64,000 bases of DNA from Codonopsis lanceolata (taxonomy: Eukaryota; Streptophyta; Magnoliopsida; Asterales; Campanulaceae): the NCBI GenBank assembly GCA_013146195.2, contig CM028377.1:68762614-68826613 (forward strand). Direction: 5' to 3'. Below are positions 34,566 through 47,000 of the stretch, piece after piece. Each line of letters begins with the position of its first letter. The stretch's first letter is position 1. The position numbers were made by a program, and so were the translations under genes. The notes beneath the pieces were generated by a model. It saw only the letters and a program-made list of their open reading frames with translations. It was not told the origin of the DNA and did not search any database.

Positions 34566-36417
34566 TAGGACGGTCTTACGGATCTAGGATCCGTAAGACG
34601 GAGCCTCATTTAGAAATTCGCGGGTTAATAACAAAACCTGTTAATATAAATCACAAAAGTTTGTTGGATAGGTTGGTAAAGTGGCAGCCCTTAAGGGTTT
34701 AAAGCGCGCTGGTCTAGGGTTCTACTCCCTTCAGCAATGAATTTTTTTTAATGCTCATTTCCTCTATTTGCTTGGTGCCCCTCCACTTTCAATGTTTGTT
34801 AGCCCCGTTAGCATCAATTGCCTTGGGATACTTGACAGATCCTAACGGACTTTGACGAAATGCTAAATAACACATTTAAAATCAAACGTGACACATTAAA
34901 AACACAAAAAGTGACACATTTTAATGTTAAAAGTGACACTATAAATGAAAATTTATTATAATTTTTATTAAAATACAAAGTAACACTCTTAAAACTAAAA
35001 AGTGACACATTTAATACTAAAAAGTAACACATTTAATACTAAAAAGTGACACATTTAATACTAAAAAGTGACACATTTAATACTAAAAAGTGACACATTT
35101 AATACTAAAAAGTGACACTCTTAAAACTAAAAAGTGACACATTTAATACTAAAAAGTGACACTCTTAATAATAAAAAGTGACACTCTTAATACTAAAAAG
35201 TGACACTATTAATACTAAAAAGTGGCACTCTTAATATTAAAAAGTGACAATCTTAATATTAAAAAGTGACACTCTTCCTTAAAGAATTTACCGAACCAAA
35301 ATGAATCATATCGTGTTTCAAGTTAATCTTCTACATGCCTAGATCATGCTTGCTCTGTTACGAAGGGAAAGAGAAAAAGAATTACGGGAAGTATTGAAAA
35401 GGGCAAGAAAAAATTACTGATTTTTCTGATTTCCATCAAGCCAAGGAATTTGGTTCCAAGACTCCTAATGCTCGGTTATTTTAGACATATTTTCAGTAAA
35501 TTTAGTATGTTTGAGTAAGAAACATATACTTTACCTTGAAAAAGTTATGGTCTTGTGTTTTTAACGATTGACACTTGGGATTATATACATTTCTATGAAT
35601 GAGAAGATATGTTTCAGTAGTGTTCAATTGGTTATTGCTGTTAAAATCACTAGCTCAAAAGTGACACACTTTAGTCCTAAAAGTAATACACTCCAACCCT
35701 AAAAGTGACACTCTTATTGATACAAATTGTATGATTATAAAAATAAGTTGTTTTACCAAAAGTGACACACCTAATGCCTAAAAGTGACACAATTAATACA
35801 TAAAAGTGACATACTAAACGTGACACTAATGAATAAAAATTTAAAGATGAAAAATGATTTTTTTGCCAAAAGTGACACACGTAAAACTTAAAAGTAACAC
35901 ATTCTATATTTAAAAGTGACACTCTGATTTAAAGTAACTAAGTAAAACTTAATCAGACCTAAGGCAACAATTATCCAAAAGTGACACACTTTTGTTCTCA
36001 AAGTGACACACGTCAAGCCTAAAAGTAACACTCTTATTGATCGTAAATGTAAACAATGTCAACATATTGCTAATAAAACTTAAAAACAAACCTAAGAGGT
36101 TTTGAACCTTAGACCATGCAAATTCCAACAACCAACCAAATTTGTTGTGAACCATCTCACCAAATTGGTTTTTATGATTGTTTATAACGTATTATTAATT
36201 TATTATGACTTGAAAATTTATTCTCATTAAAAAGAATTAAAACCAAATTATGCAAGAGGTTTCGAACCACCGACCTCTAACCGCCAAAACTTTAATGCCG
36301 CGGGCCTATCCATCTTGCCAAACAGACAATTATGATTTTTATTAACATATTTAGTTATTAACCCGCGAATTCTTAAATGGGGCTCCGTCTTAAGACCGTC
36401 TTACAGGAGACCACCTC
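34566..36417 (+). mobile_element. Long-TIR element X2 with tRNA-like modules and GTGACAC array
   Basis: Left 'taggacggtcttacggatct' and 'agattcgcgggttaataac'-type text is inverted at the right ('gttattaacccgcgaattct', 'ggggctccgtcttaagaccg', ending 'gagaccacctc'). The left arm holds a tRNA-like module (34668-34735: 'ggataggttggtaaagtgg' and 'gggttctactccc'). The right arm holds two on the minus strand (about 36090-36160 and 36245-36310, with box-B-like GGTTCAAAACC and GGTTCGAAACC). The interior has a 22-bp array. X1 is a relative in the opposite orientation. No transposase. Confidence 0.7.
34880..35275. repeat. 22-bp tandem array, aaaaagtgacacatttaatact
   Basis: About 14 copies of a 22-bp unit AAAAAGTGACAC + ATTTAATACT or CTTTAATACT, nearly uniform from 34985 on. 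Shorter runs of 'aaaagtgacac' recur at 35655-36040. Confidence 0.9.
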
Positions 36418-36799
36418 TTAAAGAAATGAGACAAAGGTGGGGTGGGGCGGGGTAGCGGGGGATTCAGAGGATTTAGAGAACGAAGCTGACGGAGTTCATT
36501 CAAATTGGATGTTCATGTTTTGTTTGTGATGGGTGGCGGTCATGGCGTGGAATAGAGGGGGATGGCAGAGTTGTGAAAAAACTTAGTAAGGTTATTTTGA
36601 CTCGAATGACCAAATCAATAGGTTTTAAAAACCAAAATATATAAAACTTTAATTTATTGATTAGTCAAATTTTTTTGAAATTTACGAAACCTCTTTATAT
36701 TTAGTTTTTACTCTTTATTTTTTAGAAACAAATTAATTATATATTTGATACATGATAAATAAGCACAAAAACTAAAACATTTATTAAGCAGTTGAAATC

Positions 36800-36894
36800 A
36801 CTTCCATTGATTGATTTTTCTATTCATTTTGCCTATGTATAATTTAGTTGTAAAAAATATATATCGTGTATTTAATGCACGAATCAAAAACTAG
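36800..36894 (+). mobile_element. Helitron 3' end (5' end not found)
   Basis: 'tatgtataatttagttg', then a weakened hairpin TCGTG...CACGA, then 'atcaaaaaCTAG' and T. The same order and words occur at the end of Helitron 2 (42808-42866). CTAG is at 36891-36894. No matching 5' end was identified upstream. Confidence 0.65.
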
Positions 36895-37362
36895 TTATAT
36901 ATTAATTATAAAAGCAATATTGTTTCAAGTTTATGACAATTTTTATTTTTATCCTACAATGATGATAAGTTGCAAAATCAAATAGCTATTGGTTAAGTGT
37001 TTTATTTTGCATTTGTGTTTTTTTTCCCTTTATTGTGATAAGACTATTAACGCTTTAATTTGTACCGAGTCTCTAAAAAATATAGTACAAGAAACATCAA
37101 AACATGACGTACGAAATAACAATTTTTTTAAAATTATTTTTTGTAGAACTTTTCTTTAAGAGGGTATGAGAAGGAATCAAACCTGAGACCTCATATTTTG
37201 TAAACCCCAACTCTACCACTGAATCACTCTTTAAGATCTAGTACAAAATAACACTTAATAGTGCCATAATAATAAAAATGGTTGTGCCAATAATCCTCCT
37301 TTTTCATTTATCATTAATTGGTCATACGACCTTTATCTATGTCCATGTTATTGTTTTTAATA
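36895..37362. other. Intergenic spacer with a tRNA-like remnant
   Basis: Mostly AT-rich. 37155-37245 contains 'gaaggaatcaaacctgagac' and 'tctaccactgaatcactctt', a box-B/box-A-like arrangement on the minus strand that suggests an old SINE. No gene. Confidence 0.4.
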
Positions 37363-37592
37363 CTCTCCTGTTTTAAAATTAATTGACTTAGCACACATAT
37401 TAAGAAAAAATAATTATCTTGATTATTAGTATGAATATAGTGTGTAGTTTCTTTTAGTACTCATAATTACATTAGAAAAAATTAACGATAAAATGGTAAA
37501 AATATTGTCATAAAAAGAAAAGTTATAAACAAAATAATTTTTTAAGGACCAACTAAAAATAAAAAGAATACATTAATTTTGGGACAAAGGAG
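37363..37592. mobile_element. Stowaway MITE upstream of the peptidase gene
   Basis: 230 bp, CTCTCCTGTTTTAAAATTAA...TTAATTTTGGGACAAAGGAG, with TA on both sides. Its right-hand TA is the start of TATAAAAATTATAG at 37593, a possible TATA element for the gene that follows. Confidence 0.75.
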
Positions 37593-38041
37593 TATAAAAA
37601 TTATAGTGCTCTCACTGCTCTGGTCACCCTAACGGAAATTGAAAGAGTCAAAGAAGGAATGACAAAGAAGAGGGCCAAGTTCTTAAACCCGGACAAACAT
37701 TAGGGGGTGGCACTGCATTTTACCCCCAAAATAAACCTTTGGGAGATCACTAGATCATGAGTCATGACGACGTCCCAAAGCCCAACAAGCCCAATAGCTT
37801 ATTCAGTTCATTTTATGGACGACGTCGCCGTTTGTCGGGCGTTAAAACGTCGAACTTTTTTTATTTTCCGCCCCTCACCTACACAAAAAAATTTCCCTCC
37901 CATTTGCCGTTTTTGGTGAGCGAGAAAAACAAAGAGTTGGCTTTCAATTTTCAAAATCCGTCAATCTCCTCGCCGCCGGCCGTCACCGAGGGGAGAGAGG
38001 CAGAGAGAGAAACTAAGGGGAGAGAAGAGAAGAGAGAGAGA
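37593..38041 (+). promoter_or_regulatory. Putative core promoter and leader of the peptidase gene
   Basis: TATAAAAATTATAG at 37593 is the best TATA-like element. A GA-rich tract (37992-38041) immediately precedes the ATG at 38042. An upstream ATG at 37757 is in frame with no stop and would add 95 residues (MSHDDVPKPN...), Ser/Arg-rich and transit-peptide-like. The internal ATG at 38042 is preferred because family members begin close to the hydrophobic anchor. The transcription start is unknown. Confidence 0.4.
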
Positions 38042-41000
38042 ATGAGCAAACAAAAGAGAGATAGAAACAATCTGTTGGCCATCACCGGAGCAGCTGCCCT
38101 GCTCACCGTCGCCGTCAACCTTGCCATCACTGCAATCAACTCCAAAAGAAGAAGTCGCAAGAAGAAAGGTCTCTTTCTATGTATAAATGTAAATGTCGAG
38201 CCGTACAATTTGTTCGTACGACATATTTTAGAAGTCAACTGGTAGCTACATTAATTTTGAAATTTTTTAATCATGTTTTAGGTGAATTATCTATTATGCT
38301 CATTATATTTTTGGTTTAATAAACGCTTACAGATCTTAGGGGATCTTATGTTCGAGTAAATTTATCTGCATCCGAGATTCTTAAATTAGCAGACAGGGTA
38401 ATTGCTAAATCCAAAGAGGTTCATGATGCAGTAGCTTCAGTTCCTTTTGACAAGGTAATCTTTTGTAGAGTAAGGCTCACATTTGTTGAATCGAGATACG
38501 TATTGTGTGTGTTAGTTTCATTTTTATGATATGTATTGGGACGCCTTGCATATAGAAATTAGAAATACATAATAAATAATTATGTATACCATCTAAAATT
38601 ATGAAATATTTATAGAAAGTAAGAACCATAAGTAGATATTCTTGTATCCGTAGAACTTTGACAACTAGCTAATGATTAGAAGAATTATATTTATAATTTA
38701 AGACACAACGATCATGTTTTTCACAGATTAACACTGATCAATCTTCCAATCTAGTCAAAATCTAAAAGTGTTTGAAGAAATAATATAGTTTTAGAAAGCT
38801 TCGACAGTTTATGAATGCCTACATTGTAAGAAATGGTGACTTTTTAGAATTATAATATAACTTTATTTGCTGCAAATTCATATTATAAGACAATAACGTA
38901 TCTTAAGATACTACATTGTATCGTGAGAGACGCTACTGTATTGCAAGATACAAATAACGTATCGAGGATACATTGTCAATTGGGATATGCAACTAAGATG
39001 CGTATTGATTACCCCCATTTTTGTATGATATTGTAGGATTCGTATCGCGTATCGTAAGATACCAATAACTAGCAATTCATTCGCACCATGTGTTCGATAC
39101 TTGATGTGAATTTAAGCTGCCCAATCTAATAGTATGATTAGAAATTTAGAACTGATGGTTCTTGGTTTGTGTATAAGGAAATATGTGTGCATAATGCTGA
39201 GTTATGGATGCCCATTTGGTAAGCTACTAAGCTAGAGTGGTAATTCAATCCCTTGTCATTTTAATGTAAATTTCATTCCGTGGTTGCTAAAATAGCATTG
39301 AAAGGAATATAGAAGTGTACCAAATGAGAACTATAAGTACTGGACTTACATTTCCTGGACACATGTAAACATATTTAGGGCCAATTTTATTTGGAAGCTG
39401 TGCCTCCATTTTCTTTGACGTTTGGAAGTTATTTATCCCAGGAATTTGTTGCTTCTACTGTATACTCTCTCTTTTATTATGTTTAAAGCAAGTTAGGAAA
39501 GGACTCAAAGGAGGATTTGTTTATATTGCATTTGGAACTGTTGTGTAAATGTTTATTATTGAGATGCTCCTAGCTGCGGCTTTATCACCTTTGCAGGTCA
39601 CTTATACGAACGTGATACTACCACTGGCGGAATTGGAAACACAGCAGTTCCCGCTGGTACAGTCTTGCATTTTTCCAAAACTAGTGTCCACTTCAGAAGA
39701 TGTGAAGAAAGCAAGTGCTGACGCAGAGCAGAGAATAGATGCACACGATTCATGCTGCAGGTGTAGCCCTATTATTGTATATTTCTGTAGCTGAAATGTT
39801 AATAAGATTAGTGTAGCCGATATGCGAATGCTATGATGGATATGTGGTAAAACTAAGAAAGATGGGATTCGTAATGCACAAATTCGTGAAACAATAAAGT
39901 TGCCCCAATAGCAGAAGAAATGAGAGAAAATCGCCTAAGATGGTTTGGTCACATACAACGTCGATCAATTTGTGCGCTTGTTAGGAAATACGAGTGTATT
40001 AACATCAATCCGACTAGAAATAAGGGAAGAGGTAGACCAATACTAACATGGTCATCCGTAATAAAGAGAGATATGAAGGGGTGTGGTGTGGGTGATGACC
40101 TTGCTTTGGACTGAAACGAATGGCGGAAAAGGATTCATGTTGCCAACCCCAAGTTATTGGGAAAAGGGCTTAGTTGAGTTGAGAGTATATTAGGTTCATG
40201 TATGTTTGTGCTCTTCAGTAGTAGGTTCAAGAAAAACTTAAGAGATGGAACTTTCTATAGATGATTCATCTTTAGGACAAATATGAGTCAAGTAGCATCC
40301 TTTATACAACATTTGGTTGGTCAGAAAGTGACCTTCTATTTTAAGATTTTAGTTTTCTGTAAAATTTCTGTCTGTGTCGCTTAGACTCTTGTACAATCAG
40401 TTCTAGACCCGGATGAGAGAGGGGTGTTGCGTTAGGTAGCTTGAGAGCCGGCGTGAAACTTTGTCAAATATGTATGAACATGAATCCTAAGACCGAATGG
40501 CGTAAAATGATTCAGGTTGCTGATAGACAAAGGCTGAGTTGAGTATTTTGTGTGTAAAAAAATAGAAGTCGGTATAAAATTAGTCCCAACTTCTTCTGTG
40601 GTATGCATTGGCCCACAAGTTGTCTTTGGTTGTGGGTTAGGAATATTTATCTTACCTAGCAAGATATAATTATAATAGAACATCAGTTTAGGATAATCTT
40701 AATGAAGACAAATTTTAAATTCGAGAATTATACAATGTGAGATAGTTGAAGATGCACTAACATCATTTTTATTAGCAATACTCCCGAAGAAGACCAAAAT
40801 TAAGGTGAATGGTGGTAATTAGAAAGGATACGACAACCCCCACCCTCAAATAAAATAAAAGTACAATCTTGCTTTGGACACAACCCAGCAAGATTATTCA
40901 TGTACTTTTATTTTATTTGAGGGTGGGGGTTGTCATATCCTTTCTAATCGAGTTGGTCCTTCTTATCGTAGTTTGGGTCCATATCTATGTTGGCTTGTAT

Positions 41001-44000
41001 CTGTTCATGGTGTGGTTTGGTTAGTTTGGACTTCTACAATGCATGGTGTGGTTTGGTTAGTTTGGACTTCTATAATGCAGGCAATATTGCTTAATGTAGT
41101 ACTATATCAGTATATTGCAAAGAATTCATACGTTGCGTGTTTTATGTTGCTAGCCTTCTCTGGGGCTGGTCCCGCCATTACATTGTTGATGTATTTTATC
41201 TATAGATGTTGAGAAGATTTTTTTTTGTTTTTTGTGCGTGAAGAGTTATATGCCTACCCCGTTTGATGAGGAGCCAATTGTTGCAACAAAATTAACTAGA
41301 GATATATTGTGGCTACAAGCAAGATGTTGCTAATACCAATAACATAACAAACTCACCTTAGCTAATTGCGAAATGGTATAATGGACTACTATGAACCATT
41401 ATAACATCAAAATATTTTACGCATATTGGCGAAATGGTATAATACTCTACTATTAACTATTATAACATGAAAATACATCTATATATATATAAAGGCATAT
41501 GTATCTATAAAAGGAAATATCCCGCCAAAACTTTCTTTCCAAAAATAGAATGTCCTCCATTTATTAATATAGGTACAACTTTGCATGCTATCTAAAAAAA
41601 TTAAATGTGTCATTACACTTCACACTAATCCATATAAAATGACCTTTTACATTCCTTGATACTTGTGTCAATCATGCTTGTGAGCATCATTCACATTTCA
41701 AAAGTCCTATTGTACATGAGAAATATATATTGTATTCTTTGCCCAATATATATGGTTTAGTTTTTGCATTTTATTTCAAAAAAAATTCTTCATTCGCTGT
41801 TAAAATACTTTGACTTAGTGTTTACCCAGATATTTAAAAAAATAAATTAAATCGATCTAGAAAGTTAGGATCTATATTTATAATTTTATTTTCTTAAAAA
41901 TAAAGTTATGTACTTCTCATAGATTACATATCTAAAAATTTCAGATCTACATCTGTGCTTTAAGTAATGTCGAAAAATTAGAGGATGTAAAAATAAATTA
42001 ACAAAATCAAAATAATTTTTCAATATATAATTTAGAAAAGTTCCAACTCTAAAATTAACAAGCTCAAATTATCCATATCTATGAAAAAAATTGAAATAGA
42101 ACTAATTAAAATGTTAAGTCCTATATTTTTAGATCTATTTTTTTTTTTGAATTCGTGTCAACTCTGGTGATTGATATTCATCAACAGGAGGAGGGGCATT
42201 TTAGGAAGAAAAAAAGGACTTACGAGGTTGGATAAAAAATAGTGCACCAGAGAGGGAGGTTATAATTTTCAGATAAAGAACCGGCCCGCAATTATTCATT
42301 TTATTACTAATGGACTACTAAAAGTATCATTTTTTTCAAAAGTATGACTTTCAAACAATGACTTTTTACCCGGAACGGAGAGAGCACGTAATTAACATGG
42401 TATTTAATGATTTTTTTTGCCAACTGTACATATTATTGCCTTTTTCTATTAGATAATATTTAATCAGCAAATATATACTTCTTTCGACCAAAAATTATTA
42501 TTCAGCGTTCCCTTTGTGTCCATCCAAAAATTATTGAAATGAAATCTTCATCCATTTTTAAATTATCGTCATCCTTTCTTCTGGGACGGATGTAGTAATG
42601 TTAAAGTTTGAATTATTTGATCTATGTCGAAATCATAGTGTGACTAAATGATCATTTTGGTGTTTGCTTTTTTTTTTCAATTGAATAATCATATATAAAA
42701 TTATGTTGTAGAAAATGATTAATTTTCAAATTCTATAATGACTAATCTTATTGTTATATATTTTTAGTTAAGCAGTGTCCCCTAATTTATACTTTTAATT
42801 TTGTATGTATAATTTAGTTGAAAAACATATATGCCGTGCGTTTAAACGCACGGGTACAAAAACTAGTTACGCCTAATGGCGAAATGGTATAGTGGACTAC
42901 TATGGACTATTGAATCAAAATACGTTATGCCTAATGCCGAAATGGTATACTGGACTACTATGAACCATTATAGCATTAAAATACGTTACGGCTAATGCCG
43001 AAATTGTATAGTGGTCTACTATAGATCATTATAGCCTCAAAATACGATACGCCTAATTGCGAAATGGTATAATGGACTATTATGGATCATTATAACATCA
43101 AAATACGTTACGTATAATGGCGAAATGGTATAATACACTACTATTAACTATTATAACATGAAAATATGTTACGTCTAATGGCGAAATGGTATAATGGACT
43201 ATTATAGACCATTATAGCATCAAAATACGTTACGCCTTATGTTGAAATGGTAAAATGGGCTACTATAGACCATTAAAACATCAAAATACGTAACGTCTAT
43301 TGGCGAAATGGTATAATGGACTAATATGAACCATTATAATATCAAAATACGTTACGCCTAATGGCGCAATGGTATAATTGGACTACTATGGACCATTATA
43401 ACATTAAAATACGTTACGCCTATGTGAGAACCCCGTTTCGAACTCTTCCTTGTTAATAAAAAAAAGGTGGTTTCAAAACATCTGAGCGTGTAGAATACGC
43501 CTGGCCTCGTCGTGGACCCTAAAAATATATATATACAAAGACGAAATATTCCGTCGCTGAAATTTAACCTTTAGTGACGGAATATTCTGTTGCTGGAATT
43601 CACCTTTAGCGACGGAAATGGACCCGTCGGACATCTGTGACGCGTGATTACCAACGGACCACCGCTGGGAAGCCATTAGTGACGGAATCTATCCTTTAGC
43701 AACAGAAAATTTCGTTGCTAAATGCCATTTTTCTAATAGTGCATCAAAATACGTTACGCATAATGACGAAATTGTATAATGGACTACTATTAACTATTAG
43801 AACATGAAAATACGTTACGTCTAATGGCGAAATGGTATAATGGACTACTATGGACCATTATAGAATCAAAACAAGGTGATAAATCGAGGTTTATCACAAA
43901 CAATTACGACGTCAACTTGTGCACTAATAGTAGCTGCAGAAACAAATGTAAGTGGGATAAGTTGAACTCCAGCTCTGTGTAACTAGAGCTCTAGTACTAT

Positions 44001-47000
44001 GTTAGTTAACCAATTCATCAAAAAACTTAGGCTGTTAGAGGGAGGGCCAAAAAATGTATATCATGCTTTGATCATACCAATAATATTTACTTCTCTCTTG
44101 CAGTAAATTAACTGAAAGAGAGAAGGAAAAAAATAAGTTAGCATACCACTGAATAGTATTCCAGTATTTCCGAGCAAATGGTCTTTAGGGCCATTAACAC
44201 AGTTAGTTAGTCATCTTTCCTAGATAAAAAAAGTATTAATAAAAAGAGGAGGCCAGTCGTTGTGTGCATGCTGGAGGATGACTGCCGCCAGCATTATCAT
44301 ACACTCTTACTTTGTCGTATTATCATCATACTTTGGAAACTAGAGATATTTAAACTTGACGGAAAAAGTATATTAATAACTGCATGATTAATTTAGCTTT
44401 ATTTCACGCAAGCTATTCAGCCAACGTGAAGATGTGTACCGTGTCATCAAAGCTTTTGCAGCAAGAGGAGATTGGGTGAGCTTGGAAGCTAAACGCTACA
44501 CTCAGTTCCTGGTATGAACTTGTATATTTTACCATGTGCTATGACCAGTTTCTGGAATCTTATAATATAAAGTGGTCTTGATCTACTTATTGAATTCAAT
44601 GCTGTAACATATTGGAAATCCAAGTGAGAAAAGATATTTTCGTTCAACCGCAGTCGTACTTAGAGTCTTAGAATGATATTATTTCTAACTCTGAATTAGT
44701 ATAGGTTGAATAAACTTTAGTGAACAAAATATTGAAAACAATCATATGGAAATTTGGAGATTTGACAAGCAGACTCTTTTCTATTTCTTGTTATCGTCCT
44801 TGAGAGAGATTGCAGATACGGCAATAGATTCCTGCTTTGGAACATTTGCTACTCCCACGACGTGTTTATTTTTATTTCACGTCCCCTAGCTGTTAGACTA
44901 TTCAAAGCTTTCCCTGCGATAATGCTTAGTTGAGTTGTTATGTTTAGGAGTTTAAAAATAAAATCAATTAGCAAAATGAATGGTCTGGTAAGACCCGTCA
45001 CAAATAAGACTATAGGGGGTGGGTGATATGGCCGAGGCCTTTAAAGAATATCCTCAAGGTGCAAGTTCTGATCCCTAAACTAGGCCGGGCTTTACCTCTT
45101 CAACCAGATACATGCAGTTAATTACTTACATTCTAGGTTTAAAATATCCCGAGTCTATCATTTAGAAAATAGTAAAACATAAGAACAGTAGCCACACAGC
45201 AATCTAAATAAATATATGTTTAGCATAAAGTACTATTATTTCAAAATTACGGGCGTTCCCTAAGTCTTTAATGATTTTAGCTATTCAAATTTTAAAACTG
45301 AAGATGTTTCCTGTAAGCTATCTGTAGGAGTGACGGAGATTAATTTTTTGTTGTTGGGGTGCATGGAGTTTCGGAGATAAAATTATGTCATTCAATTGTA
45401 ATGGTAACACTGAATGGTTAGGATTTAAAATGTTGCACAATGCTTCTTGATGACACTGGGATCCTTTTGTATGGTCAGTAAGCCCATAGCTTCCTTGTCA
45501 GATGAAAAAATTAATCTATGCCTTTTTTTTGTGTGACTATCTTAATGTTTGCGGGTCCATCTCAAAACCAATTGTCTCTTGAGAGGTGCGGCCCCCGGAT
45601 CTTATTAATTGTTTGCAAGGCGTGGTTTCTCCCGATGTGGGTTTACCGTCTCAAAAGATAGAACTTCTATCTGCTTTGGTAGATTGAATGAGTTGTGCCT
45701 TTTCTATATTCTAAATATGGAACGGATGATCTGATCAGGGCTCGAACATTCTTTTGAGGTCCACATCCCCACCAAGCTTCCTAGACTAAACAACTTTCAA
45801 ATATGCTTGCTATTCGTGCGTGTGTGTTTTTATTTATTATTCTATTTTTACATATTTCAAAATATGTAGTGAACTCTTTGGTCTTATCCAGTGGCACACT
45901 TTCCCCATTCTTTTTAATGTGTGGTACATTTTTGGCATTCAAATACTCGTCCGATCTCCTTGGCGTCTCCTTGCAAGCAATTGCGTGTATGCTTGTATGT
46001 CTGGATATCCAAGAAATTGATTTATCTTTTTGCTCAGTGGATAAGCAAGTAATTGATCCATTCCTGCATTGTTTCTATCTCTGATTGAAGAAAAGTATTA
46101 AGCTCTATCAGACTTTCAGTTCAAATATTTATTGTGTTTTATTCAGTGACAGATTAGAGACTTTGAGCGTAATGGAATGAACCTTACCTTAACCAAGAGG
46201 GAGGAATTGCAGCGTTTGAGGGCTCAGATTGATGAGCTAAGTATGCGATATATCCAAAATTTAAATGATGATACTACTTTTCTTCTTGTCAGTGAGACTG
46301 AGTTAGTTGGGTTACCACCAGAGTTTCTTAAGGTAAATTTTGTATATTTCTCTTGCTATTCATCAAAATAATCATATCTGGAAACCTATCCCCTTGTTTC
46401 TTCGTATAGTTCAAATTGTTTCCTTTTCATGTTATGTGAATTGATTGGTTGATGCTTCATCAGATGCTGCTAAATATACACATTAGAAAGCCATATCCTC
46501 TCCTTTAAGTTTGCTTGCTACTTCTTGATCATTTGATGTCCAGTGTTTATTCAGATTTTCTTTTTTCCTTCTATGAATTCAAATTTTGTTCTTCTGCAGA
46601 GTTTGGACAAAGCCGGAAATGATAAATTTAAGATCAGTTTGAAAAGTCATCATGTATCGCCGGTGCTAGAGCTATGTAAGGTACAGTTATATAGGTTCTG
46701 AGAGATCTTGCCACTTATTTGTACCAATGGGGAGGATAAAAGTCGTTGATTTTTGCTTGATGCCTTTACCATCATCTGTATTTGTCTTCTTTGAATCTAA
46801 CTACGCAGGAGAAGGTGTTTTCCTTCCCATTGTTATGGCCAATTTATTGGGATTTGGGATGTCCTCCATTGATTTGTGCTATTTCTTTTGCTGGTTTTAC
46901 ACTAAATTACATTTTGGTGGACTTTTATTCTATCTCCTGTATCCTTTATCTTATCTGAAGACAATTTTCTTTTCTCATCAAAGGTAACAAAAAAGTGTTA

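Larger units (their letters stand above)
32605..36680. mobile_element. Possible MULE-like TIR element enclosing several MITEs
   Basis: The left end 'ggattatatataatttagtc' + 'cctcaattta' shares its first ~30 bases with the TIR of the Pack-MULE-like element at 56226. Further in, 'aaaacctattcatttggtct' has an inverted partner at about 36605-36625 ('gaccaaatcaataggtttta'). The right edge is degenerate and no duplication was found. It would contain the MITEs and element X2 listed below. Tentative. Confidence 0.35.
41478..42866 (+). mobile_element. Non-autonomous Helitron 2
   Basis: 5' end TCTATATATATATAAAGGC after A (41477). 3' end CTAG (42863-42866) before T (42867). Terminal hairpin: a perfect 20-nt palindrome CCGTGCGTTTAAACGCACGG (42834-42853). 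Removing the element joins 'aaaataca' to 'ttacgcctaatgg', which matches the array consensus 'aaaatacgttacgcctaatgg' apart from one base, so the boundaries are confirmed by the host repeat. The 5' region has 'tcccgccaaaactttctttcc' in common with Helitron 1. 1389 bp, no coding sequence. Confidence 0.9.
41355..43870. repeat. About 60-bp tandem array in intron 3, split by insertions
   Basis: Unit roughly 'gcctaatggcgaaatggtat' 'aatggactactatgaaccat' 'tataacatcaaaatacgtta'. About two units precede Helitron 2, about nine follow it, and two follow the CACTA fragment, making about 13 in all. The unit contains internal inverted words ('ctactat'/'atagtag'). Confidence 0.85.

Noticed and set aside
34668..36310. 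tRNA-like segments as functional tRNA genes
   Set aside because: Box B is imperfect, no cloverleaf could be formed by eye, and they sit symmetrically in transposon arms.
37757..38041. Upstream ATG as the definite start of the peptidase
   Set aside because: It is in frame, but family members begin close to the hydrophobic anchor, and the GA-rich tract looks like leader. Kept only as an alternative.
39549..39794. 81-residue frame as a separate small gene
   Set aside because: It contains exon 3 of the peptidase read through into both introns.
41362..43400. 'gcgaaatggtataatgg' units as tRNA gene repeats
   Set aside because: They resemble a box A only superficially; there is no box B or acceptor stem.
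44401..44420. Acceptor sites TTTAG (about 44396) or GCAAG (44412) for exon 4
   Set aside because: GCAAG breaks the phase. TTTAG keeps phase but adds residues not expected in the family. CTATTCAG gives the cleanest reading.
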